NCBI GenBank assembly: GCA_963575645.1
Contig: OY754470.1
Coordinates: forward strand, 50,065,201 to 50,129,200
Source: Xanthostigma xanthostigma
Lineage: Eukaryota; Arthropoda; Insecta; Raphidioptera; Raphidiidae
Direction: 5' to 3'
Length of the DNA: 64,000 nt
Shown here: positions 21,328 through 35,264 of the stretch, piece by piece
How the letters are laid out: every line of letters begins with the position of its first letter
Position numbering within the stretch: the first letter of the stretch is position 1
Position numbers and translations under genes: made by a program
The notes under the pieces: generated by a model
Seen by the model: only the letters and a program-made list of their open reading frames with translations
The model's database searches: none
What the model was told of the DNA's origin: nothing

Positions 21328-22740
21328 TTTGTAGTTAACATTTTTTTACAAAACCTTACATAACAAAGAACATCAAATTTACAATTTTTAATTATTTTTT
21401 TGTTATTGTCAGCTGTTTTGAACAATTTGAATTTTGTATTGAAAAGTAAAAAAGCAAACACAATAGATTTGTAATTTTAATTTCAAAACAGTTAATAGAA
21501 AAACAACACCGGTTTGTATTTAAATTAAAAAAAAATTGAATGAAACATTACACACAAACATTTGAAATTGTTTTACATACTCCGGTTAATTATAATATAC
21601 AGAATTCCTTAGTGCAAATGAATTCTTTTGTATAAATTAACAATATATACAGAAAATAGCTCACAATGTACTAAGCATAACTAACATGGGTACGTTGCTT
21701 GTAAATAATTAAAATCTTTAATAAAATTATATTTAATTTTACTGCTGTTTTGCGATTTCCAGTTCTTAGCAATTCTATGCATGCAAAATGGATAGTTAAC
21801 ACGATCAAGGATGGTTAAAGTATGAATATTTTCCCATTTTAAAACGAATTAAGTATCTCGATTTTGTAAATTAGTAACATACTGTTTTCAAAACGGTATG
21901 AAGTCCCTTGATTTGATATACCTATAAATAAAACAAACATTGGATAATTTCTGTAAACGTTTTATTTAACTGCATTCGTTTCGAAATATTAAAGCCGCTG
22001 CACACGAGACTGGTTTTTCCGCTAGAATCAATGCTGGGGTTGGTGCTAGAGTTATACTCCGAAATGTAAAGACTCAGTTGAATTTTTGAAGTGTGTCTTT
22101 TAATAATATTATTTCCAAACTTCATAATAAATATTTTACTATTAGAACTACTTTCTATTTGTATACGTTTTGGCCTGTTGAAACAATTTTCAGTCGACCG
22201 ACTTAAATCTTAAATCGACCGATAATATAGTTTGGTGATAATCATTTAGTTGGGTCTGTGAGAGTTGATCGTAGACTTCGTATTTAGAATTTTCTGTCAA
22301 CGCTAGTCTTAATATTATAAGTTTGGAAACAGTCCTTGAAAAAAATCATACTTCGAAAAAGCGTACAACTTTAGAATTGCTGGGAAGTTTTCCTTGGCGT
22401 ATTTTATGTAAAAAAAAAACTTTTTAAATATTGTCCAATTCTTATATTTTCGTGTAAAAAAACACCATCCCTAATTTAATTGTGGAAATGAGAAACAACG
22501 AACGGTTACTAATTCAATTAATTTATGCCCGATGCTATAAACAATAAAAGAAATGAATTAAAAACACTCAACGTATAAAAGTTATTACACTTGCGTTACG
22601 TGTGGGTTTTGAAAAACATTTTAAAATTACATCAGATATATTTAAAATCTTAGTTTGATTTTGCTGTGCGTACTGTTTTCTGTTTCAATACAAAGCAAAT
22701 TCTAAATCAATGTAAATTAAAAAATATTTTTAACAAGAAA
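21328..22740. other. No gene seen
   Basis: AT-rich, without a clear repeat or coding signal. Confidence 0.4.
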
Positions 22741-23215
22741 ATTGAGCCGACTTCACACTAAAAAGTAAAAAATAATTGCGTTTTGAAATGTTTTGGAGTC
22801 GGTGTCAGCCAAAATGAAATCTATTCCGAGAACTACACCGACTCCAAAACATTTCAATACGCAATTATTTTTTACTTTTTAGTGTGAAGTCGGTTCAATT
22901 TTTTTGTTAAAAATATTTTATTTTTCTCTTTTTAGTGTTAATCTAACACTAAAAATCGGTGAACATACGTAAAAAACATTATGCGTGTCTATGAAAGTTG
23001 AGAGTTTCCCTCGATTTCTCCGGATTCCACCATCAGATCCTGACTTGGTTCCGATGGGACCACCTCTGAGGTGCACTCTTTCGAATAAAAAAAAAATTTG
23101 AAAATCGGTCCATATTTGACGGAGAAATCGGTGAACATACATTAAAAAAGAAAAAATAAAAAAAAATATACAGATGAACATAGAACCTCCTCCTTTTTGT
23201 TGAAGTCGGTTAAAA
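22741..23215. repeat. Fold-back plus body of a lepidopteran-type repeat
   Basis: Left arm about 22741-22804 (ATTGAGCCGACTTCACACTA...GGAGTCGGTGT) and right arm about 22835-22899 are reverse complements with a 30-base loop. A third terminus, GAAGTCGGTTAAAAAT, closes the unit at about 23200-23215 after CCTCCTCCTTTTT. The body includes CTGAGGTGCACTCTTTCGAA and AAAATCGGTCCATATTTGAC. I recognise this combination from many lepidopteran genomes, and it is the main basis for the host call. The 87-codon - strand frame (VHLRGGPIGTKSGSDGG) belongs to the repeat, not to a host gene. Confidence 0.7.
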
Positions 23216-24480
23216 ATATCGCAGCTTTGTCAGTTATTTTAAGTTTTAACAAAATTTCAACTTTAATGTAGGTTACGGGATACTTACTACTGAACCAATT
23301 TTAATCGAACATTTATTATATTATTCAGAAACTGTCCCTTCTAGTGAAATGTTTCTCTTTTAGAACTTAAAATTTACATTTTTATCCTTTTAAATGTATA
23401 AAAATACATTTTTTACGGATTCCCAATGAAAAAAATATTACCTACCTATATATGTTGCTTTAATAATTAATATTTGAATATGAAATTTACAGATTTCATT
23501 GTGAAATATTTTTAAAAAAATGGTCCTTTAAAAAGAAATTAAAAGAGATATTAAATTAACTATTTTAAGAACAATTATGTAAAGTTACAAACATATTGTT
23601 GTTTTGAAAATGCATATTTTATTATTACTTTTTAAATCTTAAAAAAATGTACTTTATCGGAAGGTAAGATATAACTGTAACATAAAAACATATTTCATTT
23701 TTCATTTCCGTCGACGTTTGGTTGAAATTTTCAAAGCAAGACCTGCGTCTGGAATTTTCATTAATTCACATAAAAAAACTGCATCCCGCCCGACTACGTG
23801 CATGTAGTTATAATAAGTTTAAACTGATGTTAATCATAATAATAAATGATAATACTTATGTGTCGGCATTGTCAGAGAAGTAGGCGCGGCGCGACGTGAC
23901 GTCAGATGAGGTAAAGTGGGTGACTATAGAGGAAATGAGACAACCTAACAAGACAAAGACTAATGGGTACGTGGATCATGGCCGCGTGACAAGTTTATGC
24001 ACCGCCAACTTGTGCGCCTGCTGCGTGACAGCCCTCCTACCACCGACAACACTTCCGAACACCTCCGAACTCGATCTGACCTCACACGCAATTGTTCCAT
24101 TCACCATCTCATATTTACAACATCTAATGTGTGAGCGCAAGACAAAGTCGCTTATGTATTTTTACCCGGATGCTCCAGAAAGAGAGTAATGTTTTTTTTT
24201 GTCATGATTGACATTATATAACGAAATTTGCAAAATATCGAGAGGAAAAGATACGCGCTGCATGCAGGTGACTGATTGGGTTTGACTTGCTGGTGGTGCT
24301 TTGAGAGAAAACTCAATTGATACGATTCTTTTTGCTCGCATAGTAGAAATAATATCCGGGGAGCGGGGCTTAAAAGCGAGATGTCAAAAGTACAGCGTAC
24401 TATCTGTGATTATTAGATTAAATTAGCTATATATGTTACGCCCAAAGATCGAAAACGCTCAGTGAGCGGAAAAATAGCTC
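23216..24480. other. No gene assigned; GC-richer patch at 23880-24190
   Basis: A palindromic CRE-like TGACGTCA lies at about 23896 within a GC-richer segment that carries a 97-codon frame (23896-24189) lacking any known motif. This could be regulatory DNA or a short exon, but there is no supporting splice or homology evidence. Confidence 0.25.
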
Positions 24481-24483
24481 ACA

Positions 24484-24664
24484 ACGCGTTGTGGTCACAG
24501 TAAAACATCCACATTGCGAAATTCGTGTTATCACTCTAATGAAAACGCGCACGACGCGTTGTGGCAATCACAGAAAGACTAAATAGCGAAATTCGTGTCG
24601 TGGCTGACATGCTATTCGATCTCAACGCGTTGTGGCAATGAAGAAAAGCCATGACGCGTTCTGA
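24484..24664 (+). repeat. 70-bp minisatellite with ACGCGTTGTGG motif
   Basis: ACGCGTTGTGG begins at 24484, 24554 and 24624, exactly 70 bp apart, and a truncated ACGCGTT follows at 24654. GCGAAATTCGTGT recurs in two units. The units have diverged, so the array is old or evolves under constraint. Confidence 0.85.
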
Positions 24665-27172
24665 GCAAGATTTCGGGTTTGGGAAATATTCGTTGCTCAA
24701 AACTAGCTTGCGCATTTATTTCGTAATTTTCCGAATTCAAGTATTGAGCGCAATATTTACATATAATACAAAGTTTGCCCGTAAATACGGACAGCTAATT
24801 TTTTTTTATTAGTATGTTTAGTTATGCTGATCAATATTAAATAAAATAATGATACTAGTGAATAACAATGAAAAACATCGTTCATTTCGAATCTTAAAAA
24901 TATTTTCAGATTTGTAATAATTTTTCCTTACTAAACTGTAATTTTTCTCTCTGTTTCAGGTGAGTAAAATACATTTTCTGATTGCAAAATTTTAAATAAA
25001 TACAATGGTAAGTTCAGTTCCCTGTGTTGTATTTAAAATTTAGTTTTGATTGAAAAAAAGTCCCATTCATATAAATTACGGTGGAGGTAACGGGTCTAAA
25101 AATTATTTTATTTTTATGAATTTTTTCCCGAAAACACGTAACTTCGAAAAAAAAATAACAGTCCAAGCTTTGTGTTAATACTTTTTTTTTCAAATTTAAT
25201 ACTCTAGTTTTATTTCATTTGCATACAATATACGAATATATATGTACCTATATTAAGATAAAGAGTGCAAAAATAATCGGTTATTTGAAATATTTATGTC
25301 CAAGTATCATTAGGAAGCAACAATTTTCTACTCATATTGATCAAAATTGTTTTGAAAAGTAATCTTAATATTTTAAGTAACAGTGACCCCTGTCACTTTC
25401 AAATCAGATTTTTGACAATGCTTTCTGCAGCCCAGCATTAATGTTTTAAAATGTTTTCATAGCAACTAACTATCGAACCGTTCTGACTGCTTCAAGTGTT
25501 GACCTAATTTTTAAACACCCGATATAATATAAGCCATGAATGTAGGGATGTCACATATACTTAATGAAGGCAATTATATCATATTACATGATATGATATT
25601 ACATGCTTTATTGGTATAACGTCACCTTTATTATCTGCCTATGCTTTTGTATATCACGCTTACAATATATAGTTATATTTAATTTTATACGTGACTAACA
25701 AAACCATTTTCCATTTTGTAATTGGCAGTGCGGTAATTAGAGACAAAAAATTCCCTGTACTTAACAAAACCCTGTTTTAAATTTACAATATATTTTTATA
25801 TAAAGGGTGTATCGCAATCAAATAAAAACTACTAATAAACTTAGTAAACTTAGTAAACTTATCTACTATTTTTGCTTACATTCTTATCGATTTTACTTTT
25901 GGGCGACGATGGGGGGAATCTTTTTAGGACAGAAAAAATTAATTTCACACTGAAAAAACGATTTGTAGATTTCCGTTCATCCTTTCGTTCTAACGGATCG
26001 AAACCAAATTTTAAAGCATTCCTTCGGATTTTTTTTCTGAGCCCCCAACAAAATTTGAAAATTGCCTTTTGTAAGTTTGTAAGGTCTGCTTTTGAGTCCT
26101 TTGATATTGATAAAAAATAGTTTAACATTAATTTTAATACAAGTAAAATGTATAGTGTTGATTGTCGAGATACGCCTGTATGCATTATTTTTTTTAAACA
26201 TCAATCGGATTTCAATTTTAATAGTCTATACATTGTTATATTTTAATACCAACCACATTTTGCAGTTGTAAAATCTGTTTTATACACGCTTCGCGTTACT
26301 AATAATAGTAGCTGTAGTGTTTTTCTCCATTAATTTGACACACTTTATTAAAAACAAGCTTCATTACAGTACGTCATAAATGTATTGCGCCGATCGTTAA
26401 ACAATTGGCCATCGGAAACAAATGCACGTTTATTATACAAAAATATAAACATTGTATGGTCATTCCATTTTATGAATAATTTGAACGATGTTGCGTTGTT
26501 ATTATTTTTATTGCAATTTAATATTCTATAAAGATTTACACATCGACTGCATAATTGAAATTTTAACATTTTTGAGCGCGCGGCTTATATATCTAAATTT
26601 TCATTGTAGATTGTACTGAATTCAGATATCTATAGGGATGGATATTAAATAAAAAAGTATGTCCATAATTGTAGCAGCAACGTCAACTTGAACCATAACT
26701 TCTATTTCGGTACAATTTGTTTGACAGCGAAAAATGTATCATAGTTGAACAGTAACTAAATATTTCTTCATTGATTATTTGTCGAAAGTAGTTATGGTAA
26801 AAATGTTGTTGTCAAATGTGAACGTGCATTTTTTAAAATACTCTTTATTTGATACTTTTTAGCAATAATTAATTTCTCGTGATTTTCAATTACGACAATA
26901 ATATCCCTAAAAGATACGATAATCCCATACAAGCTCATGCCATTTTCATAATTATAAATATTTTAAACGAGTTAATAAACCGTTCTTAGGTACTATTTGT
27001 AGATACTTATATTAAGATATAATTTGACAAAATTTCATTCATTTTTCGGTGAATATAGACATCTCCGCATGCATCCTTAACATGGGCGTTATTGTAACCC
27101 GGAAAATTAAAATAACCCCGGTTTAATGTACCAGTTTATATTCTTTGTTGAACCATTTTAAATTTCAGTCGA
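24665..27172. other. No gene seen
   Basis: AT-rich. Overlapping frames at 25859-26204 on both strands are composition artefacts with no recognised product. A small AACTTAGTA triplet repeat occurs at about 25835-25862. Confidence 0.35.
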
Positions 27173-27203
27173 GAGTACTTCGAATACTAAATCCCATCTT
27201 CAG
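27173..27203 (-). ncRNA. Hammerhead-like RNA motif, degenerate, AGUACU stem III
   Basis: On the - strand: CTGAAGA (27203-27197), a short spacer, GGAT/ATTC as a weak stem II, then GA followed by the palindrome AGTACT and C. One A of the GAAA box is missing. Listed because it fits the shared layout with yet another self-complementary stem III; on its own it would not be convincing. Confidence 0.25.
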
Positions 27204-28289
27204 AAAGATGACACAGATGCCAATACCATAACTACCATTCATAAAACTATGCTTCCATCACTACGTACCTATTCTTTCAAAAGACGATCTATATTCGAAA
27301 ATATGCAATTTTAAAATTACTTGAAAATTGCCACAATAAATATATTTAAATTATTGTACACGTTACATTTCTATAGGTGTTAAATTTATTGTAAATAAAT
27401 GTGCCAATTTCGTTTATTGGCGCTATGTCTTCCGTCGCAATTTACTATTTACGACTGCAATAACAAAAGGTTAAACGTAATAAAGGTTAAACATATCTTT
27501 GACACGGTCATAAAATTCCACTGCATTATTGATTGTAAAAAAAACTGACGCAGGCTTAAATAAAATTCCTAACGGTTTCAAGTCGCATCATATTGTGTCT
27601 AAAATAGAGGAAAGCTGGAAGAAATCTGACTTAATATACGTACAATTTTATCCATTTTTTTAAATATAAAATAATTAAATACATTTCTTTAAGGATACGT
27701 TTGTTTATTTAATTTATTTGTTTCTTTTTTTCTTAAATTACATTTCCCAGTGGTTAAAACAAGCCGCATGCACAAATAATTCAATAATTGTCACTGGTAG
27801 ATATTATTTTACAATTTTAAAATATTTTTTAATTCTACTTGTTAAAATATAATTCTGAGCTACCAGAATTATAACTGTTTCGTCAATATTCACTGATTCA
27901 ATTATTAATTATTCAATTATTATTGACTATTCGTATAAAAACTATGACGTTGTCCTGAATCTTGACTGTGCTTCAATTTTACATAAATGTCGGTTTTGAC
28001 AAGATACTATAGCTTAAACTTCAAGATTGGTTGCTACTTGATAACGTTAAATTCCACTGCGTCGCTTGCCCACCGTGAACTGTTTTTGAAATGGCGCCTT
28101 TCCCCTAGTTGAGTTTGTGAAACACGGCAACCGAATTCTTGATATGAATCCTTTACGCAATTTAAAATCAATAACGGATGGAGCAATCACTTCCGGTATG
28201 ACATAACAGAAACGATATAAATTGCTTAATAAGCGATAAAGACGTAGTTTGGTTCTGGTTCTCTGGTTCCAGCAGGGAAGAGTAGCTGA
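27204..28289. other. No gene seen
   Basis: AT-rich, nothing recognised. Confidence 0.4.
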
Positions 28290-28600
28290 TATTGCACGCG
28301 CTTGCTCTGATCAGGGATGCGCTGATACATTCTACTTTTGATAAAAACGCACGATTTTTCTGCGCAAATTGACGATCTGGAATGTTTTCAAAACATTTTT
28401 TTGTTACACAGAAATTGGTGGTCTCAAATAATATATTCTAATAATTGCTACACTGCTGGCGGGTGTGCTCTATTTTTGCTTTGCACGTTAGAGCCGAGTT
28501 TCATTCATATGAGGAGTTAATATTAAGGTTAATTTTGCACGAAATCCAATAAAATTGTAACTCATTGAAAATGTGAGAACTCTGTTCCAAAAATTAGAAC
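28290..28600 (+). repeat. Dispersed repeat family C, copy
   Basis: TGCTACACTGCTGGCGGGTG, TGTGCTCTATTTTTGCTTTG, GAGTTTCATTCATATGAGGA and TAATTTTGCACGAAATCC follow the copies at 10.85 and 50.7 kb. The 5' part (28260-28440) differs from the other copies and may be separate. Confidence 0.5.
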
Positions 28601-31080
28601 AACAAATACAAAGATACCTGTATTGATTTTTTTCTTAGGCAATTAATTGATATTTCTTATACCAGCCTCAAAAAGTTTTTGTCAGCTCTAACAAACATTC
28701 TGACAATTGTCAGTAGGATATAATTTAAATAAGAAATAAAATTAACAAATTCTAGGAACTTTCAAAATATATTTCACATATTGTTGAGAAATTCGTTCTG
28801 TTCAAGTGTCCATTACATAAATTGCTACAGTTCATAATATACACAATGCGTCATCCTTCGTCGAAATACTCAGAGCTTGCGGTCTAATATGAACTGTGTA
28901 TGTATGACCACATGGCAAAAGGTGTTATGTGAAATGCTTTACACCTTCAATTAGAATTTTTTAAACTGTCTAATGTCAAAAACCTGTCAAGTACCAATTC
29001 CGTTTGTACATAGAAGGTTCCATATTTGCAGCTTTTATATCCCGGATTTATTTTAGAAACCACAGGATGGATTTTGATGCAACTTATTTGGCGTTAACTG
29101 TGGAGTCGTATTTCTTTTGGCACTCATGTGTGTATAAGAACTGGAATTAATACTTTCCACAATTAAATATTTTGACAATGTTCTCTGCAACCCGGCATAA
29201 ATTTTACATTTTTGTGTTAGATAGTTTCTAAATGTAACTATTCCAAAATTGTTCTCTTTGCAGAATTAAAACCAAAGAAGACATACAAGAATACTAAAAC
29301 TATAAAAGCAAGGAAATACATTTATCGTTAGGTACAGTTTACAAAAAAACGTTCCATAAGCCATTCCGCACTGTAACCGCAGATACATATTGTGACACAA
29401 TACTTTTCTATACTCTCTTCTCCTTTCTTTCGAGTAGAAGAGACTTCGAAGCTGTCTCTCCGGGGAAGTTTTTATGGCCTACCAATTTTCTGATAGGCTT
29501 TCAATGTTTCCACTATTCACGTGGGAAATTTTTGTACACATACGAATATCTTTTAATATTGTCGTCAGCTTCATTTAAAGATCATTGATGTTTAATAAAT
29601 AATAAAACTAACTGCTACAGTTTTAAAAATAATTTAAACGCCAAAAGTCGAACAATATTTTAGTTCACTAATAATTTGTTTAATTTTCCCTGAGTTCTAT
29701 CGGTCTTTCTATTTTAGTTTTTAAAAAACTTGCATGGCGGTGTCCATTCTTACACTAATTCTCTGACTGGAACCTGGAAATTAATGAAAATATAAAAACA
29801 TTGTGATGATTTTTGAATTAAAAAATTTAAAAACATTCTTCGAAAGAAAATATATTTATTGAAACCGTTTTTATTGTTTTAATTGGCCGTTTCAAATTTC
29901 GTAATACAAGTTGGTAACTAATTATTTGATCAACGTCAGCACGAATCTCGAGAAGGTTATTTTGTTTTGTGGTTGGCACTACACCCGTTCGCTGGTAGGC
30001 GTACCAACTGTACAATAAACGTCAAGACTCACTACAGTATATTAGAACTATAGTGCAACCGACATTCGGCTAGCTTGGCACTAATTAAAACTAAGTATTC
30101 TCGAAGAGTGAAGCTCCCCAGTGACCAACGGAAGCATGTGAGGCTGCAGTTTCTTTCGCTAGACCGACTTCTTCTGGCGTTTCTTACGTATAACTCGACT
30201 TCTTACTCTCAAAACACATATTCCATGTGCAACTAACCTCCTTGCAATGTTAGAATTGAACTATATAGTTGTCGCTTGTTAAAACTGAAAAAATAAATAA
30301 ATAAATTATAGCGTGTTCACGCTGAAAATTTCATACGCATTTTTTTTCAATTTGAATACTTACCTCTGTTGCATTTAGCTTGAGAATAGCTGGAGGGATA
30401 CCTTTGCTTATATGGAACACCTGTTACTCTTCTATTTAAAATTTCCTGTCTCCCGGATGTTATTTTTCTGAAATTATCAATTTTGTGTAAAATATTATGA
30501 TTTGATTGTATTTTATAGCTTAGCAATTTGGGACTATCTTTTACTATTCTCCATGGTCCATCCCTCTATTGTGTCCCTGTCTAATTAATTAAGTATAAGA
30601 AAGAAACGGTTAAATAATAAATAAACTTTTGTCGTGGCTAAATGTTACAAAACAAAAGCCAATAAAAAAAAATTTGGGACCTTGAAAAATGATATTCATT
30701 GCCTAAAACTGAATTATTTATGTAACTTACAAAATTTATATCCAGGTATAGAAAATATACTTCTGGAAATATTCACACACAAACATTTTCTCGCTTATTT
30801 TTTATTACAACTGATACATTAGAAAAATATGTCACATACTTTCAAAGAAAATATTACTTCTTTAACAGGAAACATTCTTTGTAACGATAAATATGTTTAC
30901 CATTAGTTCATTAAAAATAATGATATGTTGACTTGAAAAACTTATACAGAAAATAAAGTATCTTTTTTTCAAACGAAAGTATTGAATAAATTGATTCGCG
31001 ACTTATAAAGAAATTCATATATTAACTAGTATGTAAAAATATTTTTGCTTCTTTATAGCGTGCTTGAAAACACATTTAAT
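28601..31080. other. No gene seen
   Basis: AT-rich. A GC-richer patch at about 30050-30240 (GAAGCATGTGAGGCTGCAGT) has no long frame. No repeat was recognised. Confidence 0.35.
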
Positions 31081-34000
31081 ATTTTGGAATAACACTATTT
31101 CTTTACTGGCTTTTTTCCATCTAGCGTTTCTTGAACTGGAGTCCGCCTGGATAAAAAAATACAGCTTGACCAGTGACTGTATAAATACCATAGTACGCGA
31201 GTGAGGCGCGAAAGTGTCTGCAATTCAGAGAGAGAAAAGTTTCTTATTTCCATGGTAACTAATGATACAAAACAATACTGATTTGAGTAAACATATATCT
31301 GGTTTTCTGGACTCGCTGCAGTGTTCTGTCCCTCAACTGAGGACACTTTCACTCATGGCAAGCATACGAACTAGCGAACTCTAGTTACTTATATCTCTAT
31401 GATAAATACCGTAGGGCAAATAGTGATATCTTGTTTATACTACACTCTACAGAAATAGAACTCTTTTTTTTCTAATACTGCTCAAAAAGAAGTTTCACAT
31501 AAAAAATAATAATTTACTCTACATTTGTAATAATGGGGGTCTACGACAATTTTCCTAAACTCTAACCTAATGTAAGGAGTCCGTGAGTGAAAGGTTTAGG
31601 AAACCCTGTTCTATATGAAACGAAGCATAAAAACTCATTCAACAAAATACTTCGGATTAGAGAAAGGAAGGTTGACATGTTTATTTTTTAAAAATATAAA
31701 AATACTAAAGTCATTTCTTGGAAATCGCTTTGACAGAAAATAATAACAAATAAAAGAACATTTCATTTCGTAACTGACAGACAATTAAAATAGGAATAAT
31801 TGTTTGGATGTCAGTATTTTATAGAAATATTTTTTTTGGAACTATATATTCTACTTTATATCCTACTCAAAATCTATTATTTTGTAATTATGAATGTATG
31901 AAACCAAAGAAAATTAATAGAGCAAGAATGTAATTGACCAAACGCGCCAATAATTAACCATGTCACTGTATAAAACTAAAGCAGAGTCCTACATATACAG
32001 AATGTTCAATAACAAACGGCGCGTTTACAAAATTGTATCAACCAAAATAGAGATGTTAAATATATTGTCATTTTGATTCTAGGAACACAAAAACCTTTAA
32101 AGTATTTGACATCCATAACTGGACCTAAATAAGTAACTTGTAATGTTTCTAATAATTTATTTTTTATATAGTATTCTTTTTCAAAACTTATATATTTCAG
32201 CAAAGCCTATCTTTTGTGTTTGTACAGAGTGTCTCTCTCCTGAAAGCATTGTCTATGTTGTATTTTTGTATTATATACTCAGTTTGTTATTAGATCTAAA
32301 TGCAAATTTAAAATGAATTGGCATTAGGTGAAGTTGAGCCTGGTGGTTAGTAACTTACAAAAAAAAAATGCAGCTAGACTCGTACCACCTTTTAAGCGAC
32401 CAATTAGACTTAATTTAAACAATATTAATAATTATTGAATGACGTCAGTAGGTCATATTGTATACTCAGACCGTACCTGCATGTAGATGTATATATACTG
32501 TGATATCATTATAAATCTAGTATAATTACAACGTTAACATCTTTAATATAATTATGTCATGTACTATCTTTGTCTTGAGCTTTACCTGTTACGTCACCGA
32601 TTGCGTCCCTTTTATCCGCTCGACACTCCGTCACCTCCAGCTAACAACCGCACCTTTGTGTTACATCATTATCGTCAAACAAAACCTCACCAACGAGTTC
32701 AAATATACTGTTACAGATGGCCCCAAACATTACGAACTTTACTCAAATTAAAACTGTGTTGATCTCTTTCTGATGCTAACTGAATGTTTCTGAAGTGATA
32801 CTTCATTACGCACGGTAGAGTGATCATCTCACGAAAAAAAAATTTCACCTATTAGATTTTATAATTAATTTTTATTTTGTAAAACACTATTTGCAACTAT
32901 TTGTAATATCACCGACAATCGACAGTCTGGTGAACTGAAAAAATAAGTTGAGTCATTGACATAAAATTACGTCTCTATGGATCGTATATTTTTTAACCCC
33001 TCTAAGCTGGGTGTTGTCTGTAAAGGAATATTATTATACAGAAAGAAGAACAACCGCAACCATAAAATGAGTGAATTAAAATGCAAGGCGCCATAATGCA
33101 ATTATAAAGGCGTTTAATTAAGGCGTAAAAGTTAGTTCCAACGCGGTGTTGTCGCGCCACGGTGGAAGCAACGGGTACAGTATGATGTAAGAACCGGGAC
33201 GCCCGGAATGAAAGAATCCCCTGCGGCGGATTTAGAAAACTAAGCTCTAGACATTTCCCTAATGCTGTCTACATATAAATTACAGTTATAGTGTTGTAAA
33301 TACCAGCGCACTAGGTTTTTGTACACTACTGTACGGTTTTATAAAGTTCCGTCAAAAAATCCTAGAAGAAAATTATAGCCATTTAAGATTATGTAAGTAC
33401 TAAATAATAATAATAATAGTGGCAGTAAAAAACGAATGCCATAAAGATTCACAGACGTAGAGAAAACGCTAGGCGCTTCTAACAAATGATAGACTTGGAG
33501 TTGGTCAGCACAAAACTTTATCTCGCTTGAAATTCACTTACGCCAAATTCTTGTTCTTTTAAAATCTATTCTATTACCAACTTTTGTTAATTTTCTAGAC
33601 TCATGAACGGTTAACTCTCAAGCTCTGACCCCTTCCAATTTGTCATGTGACCAGCACGTAATAATTTGCACATTTTTTACTAACTTGAACGTTCAGTTAT
33701 TTGAGGTTACTAATTCTAATTTTTAAGTGGATTATTGCTGGTGAAAATAATAATCGTCTGAAAATGTGAAACGAAAGTCGGTTCAATTAAAGTTAATCGC
33801 TAACTTCCAAATATATACCAATAATTAATTAACATATCCTATTATTTAGTGAATCCTGCTAGGTTTACAAATTAAAAAAAAATAGCTTGGATTATTTAGG
33901 CCTAGTACTATTTAATATTTTCAATTTCTGCTTTCTTAATAATAAATTCAAATTCGAAGTGATATAAGCCACGAATATGTCAGATTCTCGGATATTTTTA

Positions 34001-35264
34001 AACCCATGTTCATATCAATTTTATATTTGAAAATAATATTTCAGATATTATGCAGGTAGCTAATATTAAAAAAGAAATTTGTTGAAGGCAGCAAAAGTAT
34101 AGACAGACACTAATCTACCTTCATGTTGGTTAGTCAAACGTATAATGCATAAAAGGGAAACCTGAGCGCGTCCTTTTTGTGGCTAAAATAGTCAATGACA
34201 TCACGTAGTACCTACTTATCTCAGGGGCAGATTAGATTATGCATACACTATACTCCTTGTGCTCACTACACCACTGGAAAAACAATTACAATTAAACATA
34301 AGCTACGTCCAAACACCAAAAAAACATTTAAAGCCGATAATAGTCTGAACTTTAATTGTTTGTAGTCTTAAATTTAAGTTTTAAGAATTTAATAATTAAT
34401 TAGTTTTAATAAATTAAAGCTTCAATAGGAAAAGTTTAGACAGACTAAAAAGAACAAAATAAAATATTTCTAAAAAAAGATGAGTGAATCATTTGTTGAA
34501 ATGTAGTACTAAACAGGAAAAATGTTTTTCAATAATTTAGGTTTTATGGAGGCATGGGTTGTGACTAAGAAAAGATCGTAAAGATTGCAACACAAGATTT
34601 TTTTAATTATGAGCCTACATTCTACAAAAACACTTTTTGTTTTAACAGTTTTTTTTACAATATTTGTTTTTTAAATAAATTGAAAATACGGCCATAACTT
34701 TCACCAGTAACTAAATTCCTGGTAACTGACAGCTTGTAATAGACAAGTCACATGAACGCTACACAAACTACGAGATCCCCAATTTGGGCTCATTCCTTTT
34801 AAATTTTCCTTAAAAAAAAATTATGCCGGCGATGTACTCGCACATGCACGACGTAGCGAAGCATTCTATACAGGATATAGGCTTTGTGTGTTACCCTAAC
34901 TCCCCTTAATTCTCCTATCCTACTTCATAAAGTACTGAGAGAGCAGTTTAAATTGTGACACGTACGGTATTTTACCTGAAACGCAACAAAATTAAACTCT
35001 TCCCTTGTAATATTTTAATTGGAAAATGTACGTTGGATTACTTGAGTGTGTTTTCTTAAAACAGAATTTTGTCGACTACGTCTAAATTCTATAGTCTTTC
35101 CCATCAGCAGATATAATAATCGGTTTTTCGTGGACAAGAATGGAGAATCCTATTTAAGTATCAATCGTAAGTTTTCTATTTTAGTGCAATTATTATATCT
35201 CTAGGTGAGAAAAAGTATATGATAATTATATACTAAAATCTTTGATTAACGTCTGAATAGAACT
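31081..35264. other. No gene assigned
   Basis: Frames at 31095-31352 (-) and 32554-32762 (+, two frames) are unlike any known protein. A GC-richer unique segment at about 33110-33240 (GGTGTTGTCGCGCCACGGTG) stands out only by composition. Short ATA/TAA microsatellites occur at 33403-33418. Confidence 0.3.

Noticed and set aside
25859..26204. 108-codon - strand and overlapping + strand frames as a gene
   Set aside because: Lys/Phe-rich shadows of AT-rich DNA with no known motif; the two frames mirror each other.
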